Virus record (IMG/VR): IMGVR_UViG_3300012928_000050
Location: 1 to 21,933 of that record
Source: a virus
Length of the DNA stretch: 21,933 nucleotides
Strand: one strand, 5' to 3'
Below are positions 8,233-15,374 of the stretch, one piece after another. The notes beneath the pieces are model-generated. The model made no database searches. It had not been told where the DNA came from and worked only from the letters and a program-made list of their open reading frames with translations. Every line of letters starts with the position of its first letter. The stretch's first letter is position 1. Made by a program: the position numbers and the translations under genes.

Positions 8233-8877
8233 ATGAAACTAATTTCTGAAGAAGTATCAAACGCCGAATATCTTGTTGAAGAGAAGAACGGTAAAAAAGA
8301 ACACAAAATTAGAGGTGTATTCTTACAATCTGAATTAAAAAACAGAAATGGTAGAGTGTACCCGAAAACGATTTTAGAGAGAGAAGTAAGTCGTTATAAC
8401 AGAGAATTTATCAATAAGAATAGAGCATTTGGTGAGTTAGGACATCCTGACGGACCAACGGTAAATTTGGAAAGAGTTTCACACATGATTACGAAACTTC
8501 ATCCAGATGGAAATAATTTTATTGGTGAAGCAAAAATTATGGATACACCATACGGTAAGATTGTAAAAAGTCTTATTGATGAAGGCGCTCAATTAGGAGT
8601 ATCTTCAAGAGGTATGGGTTCCGTAATACAAAAGTCCGATGGTAACTATGTAAAAGATGACTTTTACCTAGCGACAGCGGCCGACATTGTAGCAGACCCC
8701 TCTGCTCCAGACGCTTTCGTAGAAGGCATAATGGAAAACAAAGAGTGGGTATGGGATAATGGCGTATTAGTAGAAAAAGATATTGAAGCATGGAAGAAGT
8801 ATGTGGAGAACGCTAAACGAAACGCAATAGCAGAAGCTAAGGCGGATGTGTTTAAAAAGTTTCTTCAAAATCTTTAA
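8233..8877 (+). CDS. 21: Prohead maturation protease, T4 gp21-like
   Basis: Serine protease held in the prohead core that cleaves scaffold and capsid proteins after assembly and then itself. It has 214 residues (T4 gp21: 212). The probable catalytic residues are H71 in FGELGHPDG and S124 or S125 in LGVSSRGMGSV, spaced as in the herpesvirus-like phage protease fold. The strand GVFLQSELKNRNGRVYP and the block FYLATAADIVADPSAPDAFV are family hallmarks. The C-terminus is a charged helix (AKRNAIAEAKADVFKKF), a likely core-association tail. It has its own late promoter, which separates the timing or dose of protease and scaffold from the upstream genes. Confidence 0.95.
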   Translation: MKLISEEVSNAEYLVEEKNGKKEHKIRGVFLQSELKNRNGRVYPKTILEREVSRYNREFINKNRAFGELGHPDGPTVNLERVSHMITKLHPDGNNFIGEAKIMDTPYGKIVKSLIDEGAQLGVSSRGMGSVIQKSDGNYVKDDFYLATAADIVADPSAPDAFVEGIMENKEWVWDNGVLVEKDIEAWKKYVENAKRNAIAEAKADVFKKFLQNL

Positions 8878-8880
8878 TGT

Positions 8881-8888
8881 TATAAATA
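8881..8888 (+). promoter_or_regulatory. T4-type late promoter TATAAATA before the scaffold gene
   Basis: An exact late octamer lies 3 bases after the gp21 stop and 55 bases before gp22. The leader contains a perfect 16-base palindrome (AAAAACATATGTTTTT, 8905-8920) and the ribosome site GGGAG, which sits within GAGAATTCTC (8933-8942). This promoter probably drives gp22 and gp23 together. Confidence 0.78.
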
Positions 8889-8943
8889 TCTAATGAAAAA
8901 CAAAAAAAACATATGTTTTTAATTTTAAAAGGGAGAATTCTCA

Positions 8944-10173
8944 ATGGCCGATACAGAAACAAAAATTGAGGCGTTAGAACAAGAAGCGGTAGCTGAGGCG
9001 AATGCTCAAGCGGACGCTCCCAAGAAGAATGCTGTAGCGGCTGAACCTTCTCACATTGCAAAAATGAACAATGCTGAAGATTTAGGTCCAGCTGTTGTTA
9101 AACCAACAGACAGCAATCCTGACGCAACAAAAAAATCAAAAAAAGTTTCTGACCAAATTAGTGCAACGGCTGATAAAGGTGGTTCACCAGACACAGCAGG
9201 CAAACCTGATACGGATGCCGGCGTGACTAAAGTAGCTCACCCAGGTCAAAGTGCTAAAGTGGAAGAAACTGAAGCTTCAGAGGATAAAGACGCTGTAAAC
9301 GAAGGCGAAATGCCGGCTGGATTAAAGAAATATCTTGATAAGAAGGCTGACAAAAAAGACGAGAGCAAAGAAGATGAGAAATCAGACAAGAAAGACGAAA
9401 CTTACGGAATGAAAAAGGCGTCTTACAAAATGAATAAAGAAGAACTTGATACTCATATGGCTGCTCTAGTTGCTAACGAAGCAGATTTATCTGAAGAGTT
9501 TAAAACAAAAGCTGCAACCGTATTTGAAGCGGCGATACAATCTAAAGTAAAAGAAATCGCTGAAGAAATGGAAGCAGATTATAACACTAAATTTGAAGAC
9601 GAGAGTGCTAAAGCAAAAGCCGAATTAGTTGAAAAAGTGGATTCATACTTGAACTATGTAGTTGAAGAGTGGATGAAAGACAACGAAGTTGCTTTAGAAA
9701 GAGGAATCAAAGGCGAAATCGCTGAAGATTTTATCTCTGGTCTTAAAAAACTATTCGAAGACCACTACATTGATGTTCCTGATGACAAGTACAATGTACT
9801 TGAAGACCAGGCTTCTAAAATTGAAGAATTAGAGAAGAAACTCAATGAAGAGGTAGAGAAGAATGTTAACCTTGCGAAAGACAATGGCGAGTACACAAAA
9901 AAACAAATCGTAGCGGAAGCTGGCGAGAGTTTAACTGATACTCAAAAGGAAAAATTTGCGAAGTTAACTGAAGAGATTGAGTATTCAAATGCTGAAGACT
10001 TTAAAAACAAGGTAGAGACCGTTAAGGAATCATACTTTGCTGACAAGGCGAAAGCAGATGAACAATTAGATAATGTGGCGGCTGCAGGCGAGACTTCTAA
10101 CGAAGACTTGTCGAATGCTATGGCTGCTTACGCTGCCGCTATAAGCAAAACTAAAGATATTAAAATATCTTAA
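8944..10173 (+). CDS. 22: Prohead scaffold core protein, T4 gp22-like
   Basis: Major internal scaffold that shapes the prohead and is degraded by gp21. The sequence is very rich in Lys, Glu, Asp and Ala, has almost no aromatic residues in its first third, and is predicted to be mostly helical coiled coil from about 155 to 390 (for example LEDQASKIEELEKKLNEEVE). At 409 residues it is far longer than T4 gp22 (269). The extra length is a disordered, charged N-terminal region (about 1-155) with runs such as KKDESKEDEKSDKKDE. The C-terminal SNEDLSNAMAAYAAAIS may be the piece that contacts the capsid shell. The only Asp-Ala pair in the window written GAT-GCC lies here. Confidence 0.9.
   Translation: MADTETKIEALEQEAVAEANAQADAPKKNAVAAEPSHIAKMNNAEDLGPAVVKPTDSNPDATKKSKKVSDQISATADKGGSPDTAGKPDTDAGVTKVAHPGQSAKVEETEASEDKDAVNEGEMPAGLKKYLDKKADKKDESKEDEKSDKKDETYGMKKASYKMNKEELDTHMAALVANEADLSEEFKTKAATVFEAAIQSKVKEIAEEMEADYNTKFEDESAKAKAELVEKVDSYLNYVVEEWMKDNEVALERGIKGEIAEDFISGLKKLFEDHYIDVPDDKYNVLEDQASKIEELEKKLNEEVEKNVNLAKDNGEYTKKQIVAEAGESLTDTQKEKFAKLTEEIEYSNAEDFKNKVETVKESYFADKAKADEQLDNVAAAGETSNEDLSNAMAAYAAAISKTKDIKIS
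10154..10171 (+). repeat. Inverted repeat over the gp22 stop, before the gp23 ribosome site
   Basis: AAGATAT-TAAA-ATATCTT forms a perfect 7-bp stem with a 4-base loop, and its last base is the first base of the gp22 stop codon. It lies 15 bases before the GGGAG site of gp23. There is no T-run, so it is not a normal terminator. It may act as an RNA processing or stability element for the highly expressed capsid message, which is inference only. Confidence 0.4.
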
Positions 10174-10197
10174 GGAAATATAAAGGGAGAAAAAAAC

Positions 10198-11538
10198 ATG
10201 TATCTTTCAGAAACACATGAAAAAAAATGGCAGCCTGTTCTGGAGCATCCAGATTTACCAAAAATCGAGGATTCTTACAGACGAGCCGTCACATCAGTTA
10301 TCTTGGAAAACCAGGAAGCTGCTTTAAAAGAAGATAAAGCCTTCTTAAACGAAGCCGCTCCTACCAACTCAACTGGTTCTGGTGTTGCAAATTGGGACCC
10401 AATCCTAATTTCTTTAGTAAGAAGAGCAATGCCAAATCTTATTGCATACGATATCGCAGGTGTACAACCTATGACTGGTCCAACTGGACTTATCTTTGCA
10501 ATGAGAAGTAGATATACTTCACAAACAGGTGCTGAAGCTATGTTTGACGAAGCAGACACAGACTTTTCAGGTCGAAACGCTGCTGGTTCAAGCGTTGATG
10601 GTTTCTCATCTAGCGCAAACTCTGGCACAAACCCAGCTGTATTAAATGATGGTTCCCCAGGAACTTACACAACTGGTACAGCAATGACTACAGCGGCTGC
10701 TGAAGCATTGGGTGATGACAGCGGTAATCAATTCGCAGAGATGGCTTTCTCAATCGAGAAATCTACGGTAACTGCTAAATCAAGAGCTCTTAAAGCTGAA
10801 TACACTATGGAACTTGCTCAAGACCTTAAAGCAATCCACGGTTTAGACGCTGAGACTGAATTAGCAAACATCTTATCTGCTGAAATTCTTGCTGAAATCA
10901 ACAGAGAAGTAGTAAGAACTATTTACACTAACGCAGAAAAAGGAGCACAAACTGGTAATGTCACAACTGCTGGTATCTTCGATTTAGACACGGATTCTAA
11001 CGGTAGATGGTCAGTTGAGAGATTTAAAGGTTTAATGTTCCAAGTAGAAAGAGACGCTAACAGAATAGCACAAAGAACAAGAAGAGGAAAAGGTAACATC
11101 ATTATCTGTTCTTCAGATGTTGCTAGTGCGCTTCAAATGGCTGGTGTTCTTGACTATACACCTGCATTAAATAACAATCTTAATGTTGACGACACAGGCA
11201 ATACTTTTGCTGGTGTATTAAACGGCAGATATAAAGTGTACATTGACCCATACTCAGCTAATAGTGCTGCTAAGCAATACTATGTTGTAGGTTACAAAGG
11301 TACTTCACCATATGACGCTGGATTATTCTATTGTCCATATGTACCTCTACAAATGGTTAGAGCTGTTGGTCAGGATACTTTCCAACCAAAAATCGGTTTC
11401 AAGACTAGATATGGATTAGTTGCTAACCCATTCGCTGAAACTGGTGCGATTTCAGGTGCTGCTACAGCAGTAAATGACGCTGGTTCTGCTAACGCTAACA
11501 GATACTACCAAAGAGTGCAAATCGCAAACTTAATGTAA
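10198..11538 (+). CDS. 23: Major capsid protein, T4 gp23-like
   Basis: HK97-fold major head protein. It has 446 residues (T4 gp23: 521, with insertions absent from marine relatives). The segment NWDPILISLVRRAMPNLIAY followed by DIAGVQPMTGPTGLIFAMRSRY is the conserved N-terminal block. EYTMELAQDLKAIHGLDAE, then ELANILSAEILAEINREVV, is the spine region, and FKTRYGLVANPF is the conserved C-terminal block. A consensus gp21 site, LNE(52)|AAP, would remove a 52-residue helical prosequence. It has a strong GGGAG ribosome site and is followed directly by an intrinsic terminator. No gene 24 follows, as in cyanophages. Confidence 0.98.
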   Translation: MYLSETHEKKWQPVLEHPDLPKIEDSYRRAVTSVILENQEAALKEDKAFLNEAAPTNSTGSGVANWDPILISLVRRAMPNLIAYDIAGVQPMTGPTGLIFAMRSRYTSQTGAEAMFDEADTDFSGRNAAGSSVDGFSSSANSGTNPAVLNDGSPGTYTTGTAMTTAAAEALGDDSGNQFAEMAFSIEKSTVTAKSRALKAEYTMELAQDLKAIHGLDAETELANILSAEILAEINREVVRTIYTNAEKGAQTGNVTTAGIFDLDTDSNGRWSVERFKGLMFQVERDANRIAQRTRRGKGNIIICSSDVASALQMAGVLDYTPALNNNLNVDDTGNTFAGVLNGRYKVYIDPYSANSAAKQYYVVGYKGTSPYDAGLFYCPYVPLQMVRAVGQDTFQPKIGFKTRYGLVANPFAETGAISGAATAVNDAGSANANRYYQRVQIANLM

Positions 11539-11565
11539 TATCAGTTTGGTGTTATTACCAACATT

Positions 11566-11597
11566 CAAAAGGGGGCGAGAAATCGCCCCTTTTTTTT
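11566..11597 (+). terminator. Intrinsic terminator after the major capsid gene
   Basis: GGGGCGA (11572-11578) pairs with TCGCCCC (11583-11589) around a GAAA loop. A G-U pair and A-T pairs extend the stem into the flanking A-run and the run of eight T (11590-11597). A GC-rich stem, a GNRA tetraloop and a T-tract are the textbook arrangement. It lies 28 bases after the gp23 stop and ends the late head transcript. Confidence 0.92.
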
Positions 11598-11614
11598 GGC
11601 CTTCCTCCTGGATG

Positions 11615-11622
11615 GATAAATA
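11615..11622 (+). promoter_or_regulatory. Late promoter variant GATAAATA just before the 11628 gene
   Basis: GATAAATA differs from the late octamer only in the first base, a position known to be relaxed in cyanophages. It ends only 5 bases before the ATG, so the predicted transcription start would fall at or very near the start codon. Confidence 0.5.
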
Positions 11623-11627
11623 ATAGT

Positions 11628-12254
11628 ATGAGTACAACGAGAGCATACGATAGACAACCTACAAAAACAGATTACGCTGACCCTACAAAGTTTAAGTTTA
11701 GTATTCTAAAACTACCAAAGGTCGAGTATTTTTGCACAGCTGTAAATATACCTGGTGTATCAGTTGCTACAAGAGTACAACAATCACCATTGGCAGATAT
11801 ACCATTACCAGGTGAAAAGGTTGATTTTTCTGATTTAGAAATGACATTTTTAGTTGATGAAAATTTAGAAAATTATAGAGAAATACATGGTTGGTTAATG
11901 GGTCTAGGCTTTCCAAAAGACCATGCACAATCAAGAGAAGCTCTAGGTGCAGGTAGTGATAGATTTCCAACATCAAGTGGTTCAAATTTATCAAGTGACC
12001 CAGGCAAAACAAAATACGGAGCGACAGCCATAGGCGCTTTATTTTCAGACGCAACACTAACAATATTGTCAAGTAAAAACAATCCTGTTCAAGAAGTAAG
12101 ATTTTCTGATATGTTTCCTGTATCACTAACAGGATTACAATATAATCAACAAGCAACAGATGTGGATTATCTAACAGCAAGTGTTGTTTTTTCATATAAA
12201 ATTTACGAATTTGCTCAGATAAATTCATCAGCAACAACGATAGTTTCTTCTTAA
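11628..12254 (+). CDS. Tail-tube-fold protein of the gp19/gp54 type
   Basis: A 208-residue protein whose pattern matches T4 tail-tube-like proteins (gp19, gp54). It has FKFSILKLPKVEYFCTAVNI then PGVSV, a DFSDLEMTFLVDENLENYRE block followed by IHGWLMGLGFP, and a final DVDYLTASVVFSYKIYEF strand like the VTFAYQYFE end of gp19. The middle (about 100-140) is a Gly/Ser-rich loop. It is shorter than T4 gp54 (320), so a baseplate/tube initiator role is possible but not proven; a tail terminator or another tube-capping protein is the alternative. It stands between the capsid terminator and uvsY, with a late-type promoter. The ribosome site is poor (only GGATGG about 12 bases upstream). Confidence 0.7.
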   Translation: MSTTRAYDRQPTKTDYADPTKFKFSILKLPKVEYFCTAVNIPGVSVATRVQQSPLADIPLPGEKVDFSDLEMTFLVDENLENYREIHGWLMGLGFPKDHAQSREALGAGSDRFPTSSGSNLSSDPGKTKYGATAIGALFSDATLTILSSKNNPVQEVRFSDMFPVSLTGLQYNQQATDVDYLTASVVFSYKIYEFAQINSSATTIVSS

Positions 12255-12270
12255 AAACTTCGTTAAAAGC

Positions 12271-12299
12271 TTTACATTTTAAGGGTTTTATGATATATT
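12271..12299 (+). promoter_or_regulatory. Sigma70-like promoter before uvsY
   Basis: TTTACA (12271-12276), a 17-base spacer, then TATATT (12294-12299). The predicted start lies about 15 bases before the ATG, and the ribosome site GGAG (12312-12315) falls inside the leader. The stretch GCTTTACATTTTAA around the -35 repeats with one change before the last gene of the window. Confidence 0.7.
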
Positions 12300-12320
12300 A
12301 TTACTATAACTGGAGATATT

Positions 12321-12749
12321 ATGACACTAGACGAACTACAAGAAAAGATTGAGAAAGACATGAAACTCAACGATACCGAGTTAGACTTGGAATCGTTAAA
12401 GACACCTCAATTACATAACAAATATATGAAACAACTTAATAATTTTAAATTGTTATTGAGTAGAGCAGAGGCTGACTTAGCCACAATCAAAAAAGATAAA
12501 TGGGAATATTACACAGGCAAATCTGACCCACAGGTCTATGCTGATAAACCATTTAATTTAAAAATTTTAAAACAAGATGTTGACCAATATATACAATCAG
12601 ATGAAGAATATATAAAAGCAAAACAAAAAGTAGATTACTTATCTACAATAACAGATTATCTTGATAGAACAATAAGACAAATTTCAAATAGGACATTCAC
12701 TATAAAGAACGCCATAGAGTGGCGAAAGTTTACTAGTGGAGCTATTTAA
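12321..12749 (+). CDS. uvsY: Recombination mediator UvsY
   Basis: Small mediator that loads the UvsX recombinase onto single-stranded DNA covered by gp32. It has 142 residues (T4 UvsY: 137). The alignment to T4 is recognisable throughout: an N-terminal LDELQEKIEKD helix, ADLATIKKDKWEYYTGKSDP corresponding to the KARLDYYSGRGD region, and the C-terminal ITDYLDRTIRQI followed by NRTFTIKNAIEWRKF, equivalent to the IKSRGFAIKHIQDMRAF end. It is followed, with one shared base, by an oxygenase and then uvsW; T4 has uvsY next to uvsW without the insertion. It has its own sigma70-like promoter. Confidence 0.92.
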   Translation: MTLDELQEKIEKDMKLNDTELDLESLKTPQLHNKYMKQLNNFKLLLSRAEADLATIKKDKWEYYTGKSDPQVYADKPFNLKILKQDVDQYIQSDEEYIKAKQKVDYLSTITDYLDRTIRQISNRTFTIKNAIEWRKFTSGAI

Positions 12750-13351
12750 TGAGATACGATACTTTATTCCCTACACAAATACAAATTACAGACAACATTC
12801 TGGCTGATGGTGACAGACAGATTATATTGAATGATATTAACACAAAAAGAATGAACAGCTTTTCTAAAAACTGGCAATCAGAACCTAATTTAAATGAACA
12901 ATATTGTTATCAACCATTGGTTGACAAATTAGTATATCACACAGCAATGTATTTTGAAGAGATGAAATACAAATATGAAGGATTTAAAATTACTGATATG
13001 TGGGCAAATGTATTAGACCAAAACGAAATGCATAGACCACATGGCCATTCAAACAATATGTTAAGTGGTGTTTATTATGCAAAATCAGATAAAGGACATC
13101 CAGGTATTGTCTTTCAGGACCCTAGACCTCAAGTTGATATATTAGTACCTGAAATAAGAGAGTTTAAAAAAAATAATTCTTCAATATGGTCTTATGACGC
13201 TATTCAAGATAGAATGATATTATTTCCGTCATGGCTAAAACATTATGTACCTGTAAATGAAATAGATAAAGAAAGAGTAAGTATCTCTTTTAATATAATG
13301 TTTGACGGTAAACTTGGCCGTTCGGAAGACTTTCAATCAGCGAGATTTTAA
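12749..13351 (+). CDS. 2OG-Fe(II) oxygenase, PF13759-like (class with HxH motif)
   Basis: A 200-residue protein of the putative 2OG-Fe(II) oxygenase family common in marine T4-like phages. Key features are MWANVLDQNEMHRPHGHSNN followed by LSGVYY (H98 and H100), a FQDPRPQ strand, and ILFPSWLKHYVPVN with distal H165, then R176 in ERVSISFN for 2OG binding. In place of the usual HxD the motif reads H-G-H-S-N, so the third iron ligand is uncertain. The N-terminus (YDTLFPTQIQI) is typical of the family. It lies between uvsY and uvsW with TAATG stop/start overlaps on both sides. The substrate is unknown; protein or nucleic acid modification are both open. Confidence 0.85.
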   Translation: MRYDTLFPTQIQITDNILADGDRQIILNDINTKRMNSFSKNWQSEPNLNEQYCYQPLVDKLVYHTAMYFEEMKYKYEGFKITDMWANVLDQNEMHRPHGHSNNMLSGVYYAKSDKGHPGIVFQDPRPQVDILVPEIREFKKNNSSIWSYDAIQDRMILFPSWLKHYVPVNEIDKERVSISFNIMFDGKLGRSEDFQSARF

Positions 13352-14841
13352 TGACTTTAACCCGATATATTGTCATAGACAAAAAAGATGATGTCTATTT
13401 AAAGATTGAGGCAGATGATAATATTCGTAGAGAACTTGGTGAATACTTTACATTTGAAGTACCAGGTTTTAAATTTATGCCTCAATATAGAAACAGAGTA
13501 TGGGACGGAAAAATTAGACTATACTCGTATCAAACAGGCCAAATATATGTTGGTCTATATCCTTATATATTAGATTGGTGCGAAAAGAATGATGTACATA
13601 TCGTTGATGGTACTAAAATTAAAGAAACAAAGATTGATGAAAAACAATTAAACGGTTTCGTAAAGGCATTAAAGATACCTTTCGAAGTAAGAGATTATCA
13701 ACTAGAGGCATTTAAACATGGTATTAAAAGAAATAGGTGTTTATTACTATCTCCAACAGCCTCTGGTAAATCTCTTATTGTTTATATGTTGGTACGATTT
13801 TTCTCTATAAAAATAAAAGAGACAAAAAATAACAAAATTTTGATTATCGTACCGACTACCTCTTTGGTAGAACAATTAGCAAAAGACTTTGGTGACTATG
13901 GTTGGAATATAAAAAATGTACATAAGATATATCAAGGTCACGATAAAGAAACAAATAAAAAGGTTGTTATATCTACATGGCAATCTATCTATAATCTACC
14001 TAAAAAATGGTTTTCACAATTTGGTTGTGTGATTGGTGATGAGGCACACTTGTTTAAGGCAGTATCATTAACAAAAATAATGTCTAAACTTGTTAAGTGT
14101 CCTCATAGAATAGGTCTTACAGGTACATTAGATGGTACAAAAACACACAAATTAGTATTAGAAGGATTGTTTGGTTCTGTTAATAAGGTTGTATCAACAA
14201 CTGAATTACAAGAAAAGAAACAACTGGCGGATTTACAGATATATTGTTTAGTATTAAAACATGGTAAAGATGAAAGAAAACATGCACATGGTTTTAACTA
14301 TCAAGATGAGATGGATTATATAGTACAAAGTGACAAAAGAAATAAATATATAAGAAACCTTTGTGCTAATCTACAAGGTAATTCGTTATGTTTATTTCAG
14401 TATGTAGAAAAACACGGCAAAAATTTACATGAAATGATACAAAAAAAGGCGGCCGATAAACAAGTCTTTTTTGTATATGGAGGAATAGAAACAGATGACA
14501 GAGAAAAGATTAGAGAAATTACAGAGAAAAGTGATAACGCTATTATCGTTGCGTCTTACGGCACTTTCTCAACAGGTATCAATATTCGAAACTTACATAA
14601 TATTGTGTTTGCTTCTCCTAGTAAGAGCAGGATAAGAAACTTGCAATCTATTGGTAGAGGCTTAAGATTAAAAGATAATAATTCACACGCTACATTATAT
14701 GATATAGCAGATGACTTAACATATAATGAAAAAGAGAATTACACTCTCCAGCACTTCCGAGAAAGGATAAATATATACAATGAAGAACAATTTGATTATC
14801 AAATCCATAATGTGGAGTTAAATAACCATGCACCAAAATAA
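13351..14841 (+). CDS. uvsW: DNA/RNA helicase UvsW
   Basis: Superfamily 2 helicase that branch-migrates recombination intermediates, reverses stalled forks and unwinds R-loops, helping the switch from origin-dependent to recombination-dependent replication. It has 496 residues (T4: 503). The UvsW-specific N-terminal DNA-binding domain (1-105) contains FMPQYRNRVWDGKIRLY. Helicase motifs follow in order: RDYQLEA (114-120), Walker A SPTASGKS (134-141), DEAH (230-233), TGT (257-259), TGINIRNL (408-415) and QSIGRGLR (432-439). It is intact. It is translationally coupled to the preceding oxygenase (TAATG) and overlaps the next gene by 14 bases. Confidence 0.97.
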   Translation: MTLTRYIVIDKKDDVYLKIEADDNIRRELGEYFTFEVPGFKFMPQYRNRVWDGKIRLYSYQTGQIYVGLYPYILDWCEKNDVHIVDGTKIKETKIDEKQLNGFVKALKIPFEVRDYQLEAFKHGIKRNRCLLLSPTASGKSLIVYMLVRFFSIKIKETKNNKILIIVPTTSLVEQLAKDFGDYGWNIKNVHKIYQGHDKETNKKVVISTWQSIYNLPKKWFSQFGCVIGDEAHLFKAVSLTKIMSKLVKCPHRIGLTGTLDGTKTHKLVLEGLFGSVNKVVSTTELQEKKQLADLQIYCLVLKHGKDERKHAHGFNYQDEMDYIVQSDKRNKYIRNLCANLQGNSLCLFQYVEKHGKNLHEMIQKKAADKQVFFVYGGIETDDREKIREITEKSDNAIIVASYGTFSTGINIRNLHNIVFASPSKSRIRNLQSIGRGLRLKDNNSHATLYDIADDLTYNEKENYTLQHFRERINIYNEEQFDYQIHNVELNNHAPK

Positions 14842-15262
14842 CGAAGAAATAAAGATAATAAAATTAATAAATGGTGAAGATGTTATTTGTAAGATAACAA
14901 AAGGTAAGTCACAATTACCTGATAATGCTCCTCTATTGAGATTAGAAAAACCATTGTTAATTAAATATGTACCACAATTGTCGCCATTCGGCATAAAGGA
15001 TTATGTTGCATTGACGAAGTGGACTGCCTATACTCCTGATAAAATTATTACTATCCCTAAAGATAAAATAATGACTATCACAAATGCGAGTATAGAGATG
15101 ACAAATTCATATCACAAACTTTCGGCCGCCTACGACAAGGTTCCGACCGAAGTCCCCCCGAGTATGAAACTAAAAGACGAATTGCAAAGATTGAGTGAAG
15201 AAGAAAATGAAGAATTGAATGAAATATTTGATGAACACAACGACAAGAGAACTATACACTAG
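14828..15262 (+). CDS. Conserved small phage protein, possible Sm-like fold
   Basis: A 144-residue protein. The N-terminal part (EIKIIKLINGEDVICKITKG) resembles the first strands of Sm/LSm proteins (L-x-N-G-x-x-V). A middle block ending WTAYTPDKIITIPKDKIM could be the closing strands (I-x-I-P-x-x-x-I). The C-terminus (100-144) is a charged, acidic helix (LQRLSEEENEELNEIFDEH). Proteins of this type occur near gene 55 in T4-like marine phages, but I know of no assigned function. Sm-like folding would suggest RNA binding, which is inference. Bases 15121-15162 inside the gene are unusually GC-rich. Confidence 0.6.
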   Translation: MHQNNEEIKIIKLINGEDVICKITKGKSQLPDNAPLLRLEKPLLIKYVPQLSPFGIKDYVALTKWTAYTPDKIITIPKDKIMTITNASIEMTNSYHKLSAAYDKVPTEVPPSMKLKDELQRLSEEENEELNEIFDEHNDKRTIH

Positions 15263-15267
15263 CTTAA

Positions 15268-15345
15268 AGTCTGTCTTAAAGGCGCTACACCGCTATTATA
15301 CAGACCGAAGAAAGATTGTCAACCGTGGAATCGGCATTGACAATT
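15268..15345 (+). other. Two tandem potential hairpins between the Sm-like gene and gene 55
   Basis: The 112-base gap holds GTCTGT (15269-15274) facing ACAGAC (15300-15305), then ATTGTCAA (15315-15322) facing TTGACAAT (15337-15344). The second pair encloses CCG-tggaat-CGG. Read as RNA, the second would be an 8-bp stem, a 2-base bulge, a 3-bp stem and a 6-base loop. There is no pure T-run behind it, only TAAATTATATT, so a terminator is possible but weak. Its right arm is also the -35 box of the gene 55 promoter, so as DNA it could be an operator. Confidence 0.45.
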
Positions 15346-15365
15346 AAATTATATTAATATAAAAT
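15337..15365 (+). promoter_or_regulatory. Sigma70-like promoter before gene 55
   Basis: A consensus TTGACA (15337-15342), a 17-base spacer, and TAAAAT (15360-15365); TATAAA at 15358 is an alternative. The ATG of gene 55 is only 9 bases past the -10 box, so the transcript would have a very short leader or none. A promoter here fits early or middle expression of the late sigma factor. Confidence 0.65.
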
Positions 15366-15374
15366 GAGGATATT

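Noticed and set aside
8905-8920. AAAAACATATGTTTTT as an intrinsic terminator after gp21
   Set aside because: The stem has only A-T pairs apart from one C-G, with no stable core, and it lies downstream of a late promoter that must be read through to gp22.
11767-12237. 156-codon minus-strand open frame opposite the tail-tube-like gene
   Set aside because: It is Leu-rich as expected from the antisense of an AT-rich gene, while the + strand frame shows a recognisable tail-tube pattern. All other genes here are on the + strand.
14766-14773. GATAAATA octamer near the end of uvsW
   Set aside because: It is inside coding sequence and AT-rich context makes chance matches likely. The downstream gene overlaps uvsW and does not need its own promoter, though weak late activity is not excluded.
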